62,132 nucleotides of DNA from the NCBI GenBank assembly GCA_030626845.1, contig DAOUTG010000005.1:1-62132 (forward strand), written 5' to 3'. The position numbers were made by a program, and so were the translations under genes. Every line of letters begins with the position of its first letter. The stretch's first letter is position 1. Shown piece by piece: positions 8,279-16,757 of this stretch. The notes under the pieces are model-generated. The model ran no database searches. It worked only from the letters and a program-made list of their open reading frames with translations, and was not told where the DNA came from. The DNA is from Methylococcaceae bacterium (GTDB lineage: Bacteria > Pseudomonadota > Gammaproteobacteria > Methylococcales > Methylomonadaceae).

Positions 8279-9127
8279 TTAATCATCATCCTCATGAGGT
8301 TGTTGCGTAGGAATTGCCAATAAAGGAATCTGATAACTGTGCATAATTTCATTAATTTTCGTTTGATTTTCCGAAATCAATTGATCTAAAATAACTTTAC
8401 GCGCTTTATCTCCATAACGAACACCCATCGCCATTGAGAAATCAAATGTGACCGCTTTAGTTGATTGCATAGGCAAAACAATATAACTATCTGCGGAACT
8501 TTGCGATAATACATAACCTGCCATTGGCCCCCAAAGAATTGCCATATCTAATTTTTTAGCTTCTAAATCTTTAGCAATCGTCATAGAAATATTATTTTTA
8601 TCATCCCCTGTCATGGTTTGATAAGGAATTCCCTGATCTAATAAACCTTGTTGTTGTAACCAAGCAGTTCCAGGTCCTCGATCAAACATCGCTATTTTTA
8701 ATTGTTCTTGTTTAAGTAACGGTAATTTTGATAATTGCTCAGGTTGCGTAATATCATCAAACCCACGCCCTTTAGCAATTAATAATAAATACTGAGAATG
8801 ATAATAAGGTTGTGTCGTAATAGTTAGTTCATACCCTGAGGGAACACCCATCACGACATCACATTTATACTCACCACTGCCCTCTTTCAATTCCACTCTT
8901 AAAGTATTTCTAATAAAGCCAATACGCTGAGGAAACCAAGTATATTCAACTTCTTGACCTAATTTCTTGGCAAATAAAGCGGCAATTTTATTTTCAAATC
9001 CGTCTTGTTTTTTAGTTGAATAAGGGGGGTTTAAAGGATCGGCACACACTTTAAATTTATCAGCTGCATTAATGTTATCACTATTTGCTATTAATAATAA
9101 AGAGACTACTATGGTAAAAAATTTCAT
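8279..9127 (-). CDS. MxaJ/XoxJ-type periplasmic binding protein (quinoprotein dehydrogenase-associated)
   Basis: The 282-aa product has a signal peptide (cleavage near Asn-Ala-Ala, residue ~21) and a type 2 solute-binding fold. Its core reads VCADPLNPPYS, then GFENKIAALFAKKLGQ, then YTWFPQRIGFIRNTL, CDVVMGVPSGYELT and PYYHSQYLLL. This set is characteristic of the quinoprotein-dehydrogenase-associated binding proteins, including MxaJ and XoxJ, periplasmic partners needed to mature or activate PQQ methanol dehydrogenases. No dehydrogenase or cytochrome gene is beside it, so the partner is unknown. The acidic C-terminal tail (HEDDD) is unusual. It could also serve another PQQ alcohol dehydrogenase. 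The start is fixed by the signal sequence. Confidence 0.85.
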   Translation of the reverse strand: MKFFTIVVSLLLIANSDNINAADKFKVCADPLNPPYSTKKQDGFENKIAALFAKKLGQEVEYTWFPQRIGFIRNTLRVELKEGSGEYKCDVVMGVPSGYELTITTQPYYHSQYLLLIAKGRGFDDITQPEQLSKLPLLKQEQLKIAMFDRGPGTAWLQQQGLLDQGIPYQTMTGDDKNNISMTIAKDLEAKKLDMAILWGPMAGYVLSQSSADSYIVLPMQSTKAVTFDFSMAMGVRYGDKARKVILDQLISENQTKINEIMHSYQIPLLAIPTQQPHEDDD

Positions 9128-9287
9128 TTATTTTTTCCTAAATTTAAAAATATTACTTCATAACACCATTATATAACCCCTTGAGAGAAAAACATGGATT
9201 GCCTTTAATATTTAATTTATCTATTTAGCATTCATTTATCTTAAAATGCTAAACTAACCATCAACTTTCATTACGCTAAAAAACGCT

Positions 9288-11579
9288 ATGCTCTCCATAT
9301 TTTTAAAATTAGTTTTTACCACTATTTTTATTGCTGGCATCTTTTTATTATTTTATCTGATGGGACTTGATAATAAAATTCGTACCACTTTCAAAGATAA
9401 ACGTTGGGATATTCCTGCCCGTATTTATGCGAATCCTTTAGATTTATATGCAGGATTAAATTTAAAACAAACTGAATTTGAAGATTTATTAGAACAATTG
9501 CATTATCGACAAGATAAAAACTTACTTTCTGAAGGTTCTTATCATATTATTTCAAATAAAATTGAGCTAAAAACCCGAAATTTTGATTTTTGGGATGGAC
9601 GAGAAACAAGTCAACATTTACGTATTCAGTTTTCTAAAAATTCGATTAAGCAAATTACGAATGTAAAAACGCATAAAATAGTTCCCATAACACGGATAGA
9701 CCCTGTTCAAATTGGAAGTTTTTACCCTAAACGTAAGGAAGACCGAGTATTAATTAAACTTAAAGACGCGCCTGTTTCTTTAACACAAGGATTATTTGCC
9801 ACTGAAGATAGAAATTTTTATCAACATTATGGTATTTCTTTACGAGGAATTGCGCGAGCGGCTTGGCAAAATATACAAGCGGGAGGCTTAGTTCAAGGCG
9901 GAAGTACGATTACCCAACAATTAGTTAAAAATTTTTATTTAACCTCTGAACGTAAATTAAAACGTAAAATTAATGAAATTTTTATGTCCTTACTTTTAGA
10001 AATTAATTATGAAAAAGATGAAATTTTAGAAGCTTATTTAAACGAAATTTATCTAGGTCAAGATGGAGCTAATGGAATTCATGGTTTTGGACTGGCTAGT
10101 CAATTTTATTTTGGTCGGCCTTTAAAAAATTTACCGTTACATCAAGTGGCAGGATTGGTTGCATTAGTTAGAGGACCTTCTTATTATGATTTAAGACGAC
10201 ATCCTAAGCGCGCTTTAAAACGCCGTAATTTAGTTTTAACTGAAATGTTTAAGCAAAACTATATTACTCAGGAAGAATTAACTCAGGCAACGGCTAAATC
10301 ATTGGATGTAATCGCTCATAAACATCGTTCGGTCAATCGCTACCCTGCTTTTTTAGATAAAGTTAAACGTGAGCTTGCACAGCAGTATAAAAAAGAAGAT
10401 TTGACCACAGAAGGTTTAAAAATTTTTACAACCTTAGATTCTCAAATACAAAATCGTTTAGAAACCACGGTTGCTAAAAAAATAGCAACTTTAGAAAAAC
10501 GTCCTAAAAGTAGTCAATTAGAAGCGGCTGTTTTAGTCACTCGCAGAGAAAGTGGTGAGATTTTGGCTTTATTAGGGGGTAAAAAAGCAAATGAGGCAGG
10601 GTTTAATCGTGCTTTAGATGCAGTAAGACCCATTGGTTCATTAGTTAAACCTGCCGTTTATTTGACCGCATTAATGCAAACAGATAAATATACGATGGTC
10701 ACACCCGTCAGTGATACTAATATTCAGGTTGATAGCGGGGGTCAAATTTGGTCGCCTAAAAATTATGACCATAAAGAGCATGGGTTAGTCCCAATGCACC
10801 AAGCGTTAACTTATTCTTATAATTTAGCAACCGTTAGAATAGGGATGGATGTCGGTTTACAGCCAATTGCGAATACGTTGAAACGATTAGGGATTAATCG
10901 ACAAATTGAATTATTTCCCTCTTTACTATTAGGTGCATTACAATTAAGTCCATTTGAAGTCACCCAGATGTACCAAACTTTAGCAGGGGATGGTTTTATA
11001 ACTGAATTAAAAGCAATTCATACCGTGGTAGCAACAGATGGCAAACCACTACAACATTATCCTTTTATTGTTGAACAGCGTTTAGATCCTGCGGCAACCT
11101 ATATTATCAATACAATGTTACAAAAAGTTATGAGTAAAGGGACAGGAAAATCGGCGTATCAATATTTACCTAAAAACTTGGCGTTAGCAGGAAAAACAGG
11201 GACAAGTAACGAATTAAAGGACAGTTGGTTTGCAGGTTTTAGTGGTGATTATCTATCGGTCGCTTGGATAGGGCGCGATGATAATAAATCCTCAGGATTA
11301 AGTGGCTCATCGGGTGCATTGCAATTATGGAGTGCATTCATGAAGCAAATAGCGGTTCAACCTGTTAATTTAATTGCCCCTGATAATATTGAAATGGCAT
11401 GGATAGATAATAAGGGATTATTAGCCGATTATTATTGTCAAGGCGCTAAAAAGTATCCATTTATAAAAGGTTCAGTCCCTACTGAACTTTCATCCTGTAT
11501 TGCTTCAATGAAAGTTATGGAATCCAATACACCTTTATTTGATAAAGATGGACAACCGCTTCAAGCTAACCCTTTTTAA
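9288..11579 (+). CDS. mrcB: Penicillin-binding protein 1B (bifunctional transglycosylase/transpeptidase)
   Basis: Class A PBP that polymerises and cross-links peptidoglycan at the inner-membrane periplasmic face. The 763-aa protein has one N-terminal membrane anchor (about residues 5-27) and then a UB2H-like region. The GT51 glycosyltransferase domain shows EDRNFYQHYGIS (residue ~172) and GGSTITQQLVKNF (~203). The transpeptidase domain shows the serine motif SLVK (~448), SYN (~509) and KTGT (~636). The N-terminal wording DIPARIYANPLDLYAG is typical of PBP1b rather than PBP1a. lolA follows by 21 bases, and the pair probably forms an envelope operon. No LpoB is seen nearby. Start is supported by the membrane anchor. 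Confidence 0.96.
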   Translation: MLSIFLKLVFTTIFIAGIFLLFYLMGLDNKIRTTFKDKRWDIPARIYANPLDLYAGLNLKQTEFEDLLEQLHYRQDKNLLSEGSYHIISNKIELKTRNFDFWDGRETSQHLRIQFSKNSIKQITNVKTHKIVPITRIDPVQIGSFYPKRKEDRVLIKLKDAPVSLTQGLFATEDRNFYQHYGISLRGIARAAWQNIQAGGLVQGGSTITQQLVKNFYLTSERKLKRKINEIFMSLLLEINYEKDEILEAYLNEIYLGQDGANGIHGFGLASQFYFGRPLKNLPLHQVAGLVALVRGPSYYDLRRHPKRALKRRNLVLTEMFKQNYITQEELTQATAKSLDVIAHKHRSVNRYPAFLDKVKRELAQQYKKEDLTTEGLKIFTTLDSQIQNRLETTVAKKIATLEKRPKSSQLEAAVLVTRRESGEILALLGGKKANEAGFNRALDAVRPIGSLVKPAVYLTALMQTDKYTMVTPVSDTNIQVDSGGQIWSPKNYDHKEHGLVPMHQALTYSYNLATVRIGMDVGLQPIANTLKRLGINRQIELFPSLLLGALQLSPFEVTQMYQTLAGDGFITELKAIHTVVATDGKPLQHYPFIVEQRLDPAATYIINTMLQKVMSKGTGKSAYQYLPKNLALAGKTGTSNELKDSWFAGFSGDYLSVAWIGRDDNKSSGLSGSSGALQLWSAFMKQIAVQPVNLIAPDNIEMAWIDNKGLLADYYCQGAKKYPFIKGSVPTELSSCIASMKVMESNTPLFDKDGQPLQANPF

Positions 11580-11600
11580 TTTTATTACCTATTAACATTT

Positions 11601-12215
11601 ATGAAAAAATTATTGATTATGATCACCTTGCTTTATTCGATTAATTTTGCTCAAGCGCAAGAACCGATTAAAGAACTGAAAAAATTCTTGGCCAATTCTC
11701 AAACGCTTTCTTCAAAATTCAAACAAGTTCTATTTGATAAAGATAACAAAATAAAGCAAGCAAGCGAGGGTTTATTTACCTTAAGTCGTCCTGGAAAATT
11801 TCGGTGGTCTTATCAAAAACCTTTTATTCAAGAGATTGTTTCTAATGCAGGAAAAGTTTGGTTTTATGATGCCGATTTAGATCAAGTGACCATCAAAAAA
11901 TTAGATAAATCTATGGGATCAACTCCTGCGTTATTATTAAGTGGTGAAATAGACATTGAGAAAGAGTTTAAACTTGAGGATCAAGGGGAAGAAGAGGGTT
12001 TATCATGGATAAAACTAGTTCCTAAAAATGAGGAAACTAGTTTTAAATATATACTAATAGGTTTAGATAAAGGGACGTTAGGCGGAATGGAATTGAGTGA
12101 TAATTTTGGGCAGTTGACGCGAATTTATTTTTCTGAGGTTAACATAAATCCTCAATTAGAAGATAAAGAATTTGTGTTTATTATTCCAGAAGGGGCTGAT
12201 GTGTTTGAAGACTAA
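11601..12215 (+). CDS. lolA: Outer-membrane lipoprotein carrier protein LolA
   Basis: Periplasmic chaperone that takes lipoproteins from the LolCDE transporter and hands them to LolB. The 204-aa product has a clear signal peptide ending in AQA|QEP (residue ~19). The mature part shows LolA features: LKKFLANSQTLSSKFKQ, GLFTLSRPGKFRWSYQKP and VWFYDADLDQVTIKKLD. Length is normal. It lies 21 bases after mrcB; the usual neighbour ftsK is absent, so the context is unusual, but the sequence pattern is clear. Confidence 0.94.
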   Translation: MKKLLIMITLLYSINFAQAQEPIKELKKFLANSQTLSSKFKQVLFDKDNKIKQASEGLFTLSRPGKFRWSYQKPFIQEIVSNAGKVWFYDADLDQVTIKKLDKSMGSTPALLLSGEIDIEKEFKLEDQGEEEGLSWIKLVPKNEETSFKYILIGLDKGTLGGMELSDNFGQLTRIYFSEVNINPQLEDKEFVFIIPEGADVFED

Positions 12216-12235
12216 TGCAGTAACAATTTTATGGC

Positions 12236-12261
12236 TAGAGACGCGAAGCATCGCATCTCTA
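12236..12261. repeat. Palindromic repeat of the TAGAGA..TCTCTA type
   Basis: Inverted repeat with arms TAGAGACGCGA and TCGCATCTCTA around AGCA, with one G-T style mismatch per arm. It lies just after lolA, in the gap before the convergent SGNH-like gene, and could help end both transcripts. Very similar palindromes are scattered in many bacterial genomes, particularly cyanobacteria. Confidence 0.75.
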
Positions 12262-12337
12262 CCCTTGCTAACAAGCATTAAATTTACTGTTGTTCCCTTT
12301 TAAGTTAGTATTTCTCTTTAAACGCAATATCATCTTC

Positions 12338-13366
12338 TCAGATGTCCAGTGAAAAGGAAGTGTTTTTATTTTTACTAAACCATAAATAAGCGGGGGACTG
12401 TTTTATATCTTCAATCAACCCCTTTGTATGGGCATAACGCGCCTCAGAAGTAATGTGATAATAGCTATTAAGCATAAATTCTGCTGAAAACCTATTTTTA
12501 TAAGGATCGCCAATAATTAATATCCCGTTGTCATCTAAAGTTTTTTTAATTAAATTAATAAAACCGCTTAACGCTAACGTATGTTTTTGGCGATAACAAT
12601 CCTTCCCTACGACCACAGGCCAAGTTAAAAGAATATGAATCCCTTTTTTTTGTAATTGTTGAATAAGTTTTATATTTTCTTTAAAAGTCAACGAAAGTGT
12701 AAATCCATTCTTTAAAGCATTACCTAAAACGTATTCATCACACGCTGTAACCTTACTGGCTTCTTCAAGTTCTAAATCAAAATCTTCTTGTATAAAATCA
12801 CCTCTTTCATGATTTTTAAATTTTTCAAGATGCTGTTCTAAATGACGACGGTTATTACTCATTCCCTTTATATAATGGTTAATATCACTCATAAAATTTG
12901 AAAATGGGGTTTTCCATATTTGTTTTATGTCTTGGATTGGGTTATTTTGATGATAATAATGTAAATTTCCTAATAAATTATTCAAAAAGACATCTGGCAC
13001 AGCCTTATAAGAATAATATTGCCATTCAAGGGGTAATAAAATAATATCACCGGGGTGAGAATATTTTTCAATTCTTAATAACTTGTTTTGTAAAGGATAA
13101 CCTGCATTATCTGCTAAGTTTATAGTCAGAATATTAAGCTTATTTTCAAGTAAATGACTATCAATACCGAAAAATGAATTAGATCCACTGTCAATAATAA
13201 GTCGTTGTCCTTGAGTATGCTTAAGTAAAAATTGTTTGTAAGAATGGCTAATAAAGATTTCTCTCGTTGCTATTAAATAATAGCCAACGGTGTAAATAAT
13301 AATAAAACTTAGTAGTGACCCCCCTATTATCAATAAAAAGTATTTTGATTTTTTTATTTGAGTCAC
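12338..13366 (-). CDS. Membrane-anchored SGNH/AlgX-like protein, partner of the MBOAT acyltransferase
   Basis: A 342-aa protein with one N-terminal transmembrane segment (residues ~11-32). The rest is probably periplasmic. LIIDSGSNSFFGID at residues 56-69 looks like the Gly-x-Ser nucleophile block of an SGNH esterase fold, and YYHITSEARYAHTKG near residue 305 resembles its C-terminal Asp/His block. Such proteins are usually coded beside AlgI-type membrane O-acyltransferases and pass the acetyl group to a polysaccharide. Here the acyltransferase gene lies 8 bases upstream on the same strand. Sequence similarity to AlgJ/AlgX is not obvious to me; the assignment rests on motif, topology and pairing. 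It could instead be a deacetylase. Confidence 0.65.
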   Translation of the reverse strand: MTQIKKSKYFLLIIGGSLLSFIIIYTVGYYLIATREIFISHSYKQFLLKHTQGQRLIIDSGSNSFFGIDSHLLENKLNILTINLADNAGYPLQNKLLRIEKYSHPGDIILLPLEWQYYSYKAVPDVFLNNLLGNLHYYHQNNPIQDIKQIWKTPFSNFMSDINHYIKGMSNNRRHLEQHLEKFKNHERGDFIQEDFDLELEEASKVTACDEYVLGNALKNGFTLSLTFKENIKLIQQLQKKGIHILLTWPVVVGKDCYRQKHTLALSGFINLIKKTLDDNGILIIGDPYKNRFSAEFMLNSYYHITSEARYAHTKGLIEDIKQSPAYLWFSKNKNTSFSLDI

Positions 13367-13374
13367 AACTTATC

Positions 13375-14844
13375 CTAAAAGTTAAAATATAAAAAAGATG
13401 AATTTTGAATTTCTATTGACATTAAATAAGAAAGTAATAAGGTTAATGCGATAAAGAGGGCTTGATAAGTTTTAAACTCTTTTTTAGAGGCTATTTCATA
13501 AGCATTTTTACAATAAAGACAAAGAATAAAACCAACTAATAAAGTATACATAACATCTGAGCCATCACCTATATGTTCTGTTACTTCCCCAAAAGAAACA
13601 TTATCATAATCAGATAAAAATGATAATAATTTTTCACGCCTATCGGTAATAACAATACCTGAAAAACCAAACATCCCTTTAATAACTTTAATGGCATCAT
13701 CCCATTGTTCTGCACGAAAAAAAACCCAAGATAGATTAACAAAATTAAAGGTTATTAACCAAGCAATTACTTTTGGAATTTTATAACCATAACCTGTCCA
13801 AAAACGATGAATAACCAAAGCCATTCCATGTAAAAAGCCCCAAAAAATAAATGTCCATCCTGCTCCATGCCAAATTCCGCCAAGAATAAACGTAGCTAAA
13901 ATATTATTATAGGTTTTAAATGCCCCTTTTCGATTCCCCCCTAAGGGAATATAAATATAATCACGTAAAAATCGTGATAAAGTAATATGCCAGCGTCGCC
14001 AAAAATCTTGAATATCTAATGATTTATAGGGTGAATTAAAATTAATCGGTAATTTAATATTAAATAATAAGGCAGCCCCTATTGCCATATCGGTATAACC
14101 ACTGAAATCAAAATAAAGCTGAAAGGTATAACTGAGAGAGGTAGCCCAAGCTTCAAAAAGGTTAAGTACGGAAGCTTGGTCAAATCCTAAACTAGCCCAA
14201 CCTGCAAAAGTATCTGCAATCACAACTTTTTTAAATAAACCTATTGCAAAAATAAATAATCCTGTCGCAATATTTTTATAATTTTTAACTAAGTTCCATT
14301 TTGAAGCAAATTGCGGCATCATTTCTGCATGATGGACAATAGGTCCTGCAATAAGCTGAGGAAAAAAAGTGACAAAAAGTGCGTAATTTAAAAAATCATA
14401 CTCTGAGGTTTCACCTCGATAAGAATCAACTAAATAAGCAATTTGTTGAAAGGTAAAAAAAGAAATAGCTAAAGGCAGTAATAAATTTAATGAGGGAATT
14501 GAACTATCAAAAATAAGATTAAAATTGTTTATTAAAAAATCAGAATATTTAAAATACCCTAATAATCCAAGGTTAGCAGTAATACCAAAAATTAATAATG
14601 ATTTTTTCGGAAATTGTATGGGTTTTATTTTTTCATTTAAAGAACTACCTATCACATAATTGAATAACATAGATGATAAGATAAGCGGTAAATAGCTTAT
14701 TTCCCACCAACTATAAAAAAACAGGGATGAAAAAACGAGAAAAGCCTTTGCACCAATAATCAATCGCTGCTGAATAAGATAAAAATAAATAAAAAAACAA
14801 AGCGGTAAAAAGATAAATAAAAATTCAGAACTGTTAAAAATCAT
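13375..14844 (-). CDS. MBOAT-family O-acyltransferase (AlgI-like)
   Basis: Integral membrane protein of 489 aa with about ten or more hydrophobic segments. It carries signatures of the AlgI/PatA branch: FFPQLIAGPIVHH, YFDFSGYTDMAIG, DFWRRWHITLSRFLRDY followed by IPLGGNRKG, and ATFILGGIWHGAGWTF, whose histidine is the expected catalytic residue (~326). These enzymes move acetyl groups across the membrane for acetylation of alginate, peptidoglycan or other envelope glycans. The SGNH-like gene directly downstream would be the periplasmic transferase. No polysaccharide polymerase or export gene is beside the pair, so the glycan acetylated cannot be told. Confidence 0.9.
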   Translation of the reverse strand: MIFNSSEFLFIFLPLCFFIYFYLIQQRLIIGAKAFLVFSSLFFYSWWEISYLPLILSSMLFNYVIGSSLNEKIKPIQFPKKSLLIFGITANLGLLGYFKYSDFLINNFNLIFDSSIPSLNLLLPLAISFFTFQQIAYLVDSYRGETSEYDFLNYALFVTFFPQLIAGPIVHHAEMMPQFASKWNLVKNYKNIATGLFIFAIGLFKKVVIADTFAGWASLGFDQASVLNLFEAWATSLSYTFQLYFDFSGYTDMAIGAALLFNIKLPINFNSPYKSLDIQDFWRRWHITLSRFLRDYIYIPLGGNRKGAFKTYNNILATFILGGIWHGAGWTFIFWGFLHGMALVIHRFWTGYGYKIPKVIAWLITFNFVNLSWVFFRAEQWDDAIKVIKGMFGFSGIVITDRREKLLSFLSDYDNVSFGEVTEHIGDGSDVMYTLLVGFILCLYCKNAYEIASKKEFKTYQALFIALTLLLSYLMSIEIQNSSFLYFNF

Positions 14845-15120
14845 TCAATAACCATTAAGGTATTTTAGGCGGGGTAACAATAAGCGAAAAAAGGTTGTCA
14901 ACTTAAGACGAGATAGGGTGGTTTTGATTCATGAGTCTTCCTTTTTTAATATGGGTAACCTCTTTGATTAATGTCTATTTTATCAGTTTCAAGTCAGAAT
15001 TAGCGATATTATTATAGATAAATGGTTGCATTGTAAGATTTACTTTTAAAAAATAATCACAAATTTTCAATAAACTGCTAATCTTAAGTGAAAGTTATTC
15101 ACCGTTAAGAGAATAGAACA
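14845..15120. other. Intergenic region between divergent MBOAT and GAF genes
   Basis: 276 AT-rich bases that must hold both promoters. No convincing operator, hairpin or RNA gene was found. An AGAGAA stretch lies before the TTG at 15121. Confidence 0.35.
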
Positions 15121-16188
15121 TTGGAAGAAGATATAACAACTGACTTAATGATATTGCAAAGTTGCCTCAATTCTATGATAAATAAAGTTGAGGGCGATCA
15201 TTTAATGCTAAAAAGGTTTCGTGCATTTGAGCTGCAATTACTTGATTTAACCATACTTCCAGAAATAATTGATTTCATTCTGAAAGAACTAATCCCTGTC
15301 TTTGAGTTAGATGATATTAGCTTATCATTAATTGATCAAAAAGGTGAAATAACGACTTATTTAGAGGGTTACGATTATGATTATCAACAAAAACAAAACT
15401 TAATTCTCTTGGAAGACAAAATTATTTTAGTTAATGAGTTTAGTGCAGGCATTTATATGGGCGCTTATGAGGCGCATAAGCATGAAGTATTTTTTCCTTT
15501 CCGTGAAGAAATACCCGCAACTATTGCTATTTTACCCTTAAGTCGTAAAGGGGAATATATAGGTTCATTAAATCTTGTTAGCCAACGTGCTGATTGTTTT
15601 TTTAATAGCTTTATTAGTGAGTCAATGCCACAACTCATTGCTTTATTAGCGATGATTTTTGAAAATAGTTTTCAATTTGAAATACTAAAACAAATTAAAT
15701 TAATCGAAAAATTAGCAAGTGTTAATAATCGTCATTATCTTGAGCAACGTCTTGTCGAAGAATTAGATCGAGGGCAACGTAGCGTTAACTGCGTTTCTTG
15801 CTTAGTTTTTAATATTGTTTTTTCAAAGGGTCGAAAAAATACCAACGCACAAAAATTAGAAGAACATGTTTTAGAATCAGTCTCTGGATTGCTAAAACAA
15901 CAGCTTAGAATTTCAGATGTATTTAGCTACTATGAAGGGAAGAAATTTGCAGCCCTATTGATGAATGTTTCCGATGAAGCTGTTACGACACTTTCAAAGA
16001 GAATACAACAAGCTCTAGATGCACATAAAATAAGCTTTTCGGGGCAAAATATCGCTTTTTCTGCAAAAATAGGTCATGCAAGTTATCAGCTTAAAGTGGA
16101 TAATGAACAAACTCATCAAGAAATTTCAATACAGTTGATTGATGAGGCCGATGAAAATTTACAAAATAAAAACATCCAAAGTGTTTAG
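15121..16188 (+). CDS. GAF domain protein with degenerate GGDEF domain
   Basis: The 355-aa product has a coiled N-terminus, a GAF-like domain (residues ~45-190; IAILPLSRKGEYIGSLNLVSQ is typical) and a C-terminal GGDEF-type domain (~200-345; NRHYLEQRLVEELDR). The active-site GGDEF is replaced by EGKKF near residue 271, so cyclase activity is unlikely. The RxxD inhibitory-site motif five residues earlier survives as RISD, so the domain may still bind c-di-GMP. No membrane segment is seen, so it should be cytoplasmic. The start at 15121 is TTG. The first ATG in frame is at 15148 and would remove nine residues; the choice is uncertain. The gene stands alone on its strand. Domain calls are moderately firm; the receptor role is inferred. 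Confidence 0.75.
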   Translation: MEEDITTDLMILQSCLNSMINKVEGDHLMLKRFRAFELQLLDLTILPEIIDFILKELIPVFELDDISLSLIDQKGEITTYLEGYDYDYQQKQNLILLEDKIILVNEFSAGIYMGAYEAHKHEVFFPFREEIPATIAILPLSRKGEYIGSLNLVSQRADCFFNSFISESMPQLIALLAMIFENSFQFEILKQIKLIEKLASVNNRHYLEQRLVEELDRGQRSVNCVSCLVFNIVFSKGRKNTNAQKLEEHVLESVSGLLKQQLRISDVFSYYEGKKFAALLMNVSDEAVTTLSKRIQQALDAHKISFSGQNIAFSAKIGHASYQLKVDNEQTHQEISIQLIDEADENLQNKNIQSV

Positions 16189-16231
16189 ATTATTTTTATT
16201 AAATACTTATTTATTATTCGTACCAATAAAA

Positions 16232-16300
16232 TAGACTTGTCCGTTTAAATCCCAGAGATAGCTTATACTAAGGGCTAAATTTTTTTAATGGACAAGTCTA
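16232..16300. mobile_element. Putative MITE-like element with 11-bp terminal inverted repeats
   Basis: TAGACTTGTCC at 16232-16242 is repeated exactly in inverted form (GGACAAGTCTA) at 16290-16300. The similarity continues a few bases inward with mismatches. The outermost TA could be a TA target duplication, as left by IS630/Tc1-type transposases. At 69 bases it has no room for a gene. This is an inference from structure; a simple stem-loop is the alternative. Confidence 0.45.
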
Positions 16301-16580
16301 ATATTAAAGGTTTGTTAATGAAAATAGTGGTTACGCCTGTTACTGTTCTTTAAAACTTACCTAAATTTACTCACATAAGTTTAGTATTTAATTCTTACCC
16401 AATTTCTAGTTTCGCTTAGTAAGCTAAGCCAGAGCTTGAAAGACAATAAGCTATCCCCGTAGAACCTACGGTTTAAAAGTAAAAAACAAGGAACATTTAT
16501 ATGAAAATCTAGTTTTCAACACCTTTAAGATATATACTTTTAAAGTATTATACCTATTTATAGATAGAAATTAAAGAACA

Positions 16581-16661
16581 GTTGGTAACTCAATAGGTCG
16601 CACTGATTTAGAAAGGGACGATTTCCATACATTGATTGATTCTATTCAAAATAGGCTTTAA
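16581..16661 (+). pseudogene. Fossil of a metallo-beta-lactamase-fold (glyoxalase II-like) gene
   Basis: One frame reads VGNSIGRTDLERDDF and then HTLIDSIQNRL before a stop. This resembles the conserved NSIGRTD..GGDF.TLI.SI...L stretch of glyoxalase II-like MBL hydrolases (YcbL type). The family continues with a PGHG motif, absent here, and an in-frame stop lies just upstream. It therefore looks like a short remnant of a lost gene. The match is from recall of the family pattern. Confidence 0.45.
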
Positions 16662-16757
16662 ATTATAGAACTATTCAGAGCATATCATAAAAAAGGACGT
16701 AATAAACCAAGGATTCTTTCAATTTTTCATGGAAAATACTAAACCCTAGTAAAATAC

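Larger units (their letters stand above)
16189..16757. other. Non-coding gap with a MITE-like element, a hairpin and a gene fossil
   Basis: About 570 bases between the convergent GAF gene and polA with no intact gene. It holds a 69-base inverted-repeat element (16232-16300) and a small perfect hairpin CCGTAG/CTACGG at 16457-16471. It also holds an apparent remnant of a metallo-beta-lactamase-fold gene (16581-16661). The mixture suggests a decaying former gene region. No strong terminator for polA was identified. Confidence 0.6.
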
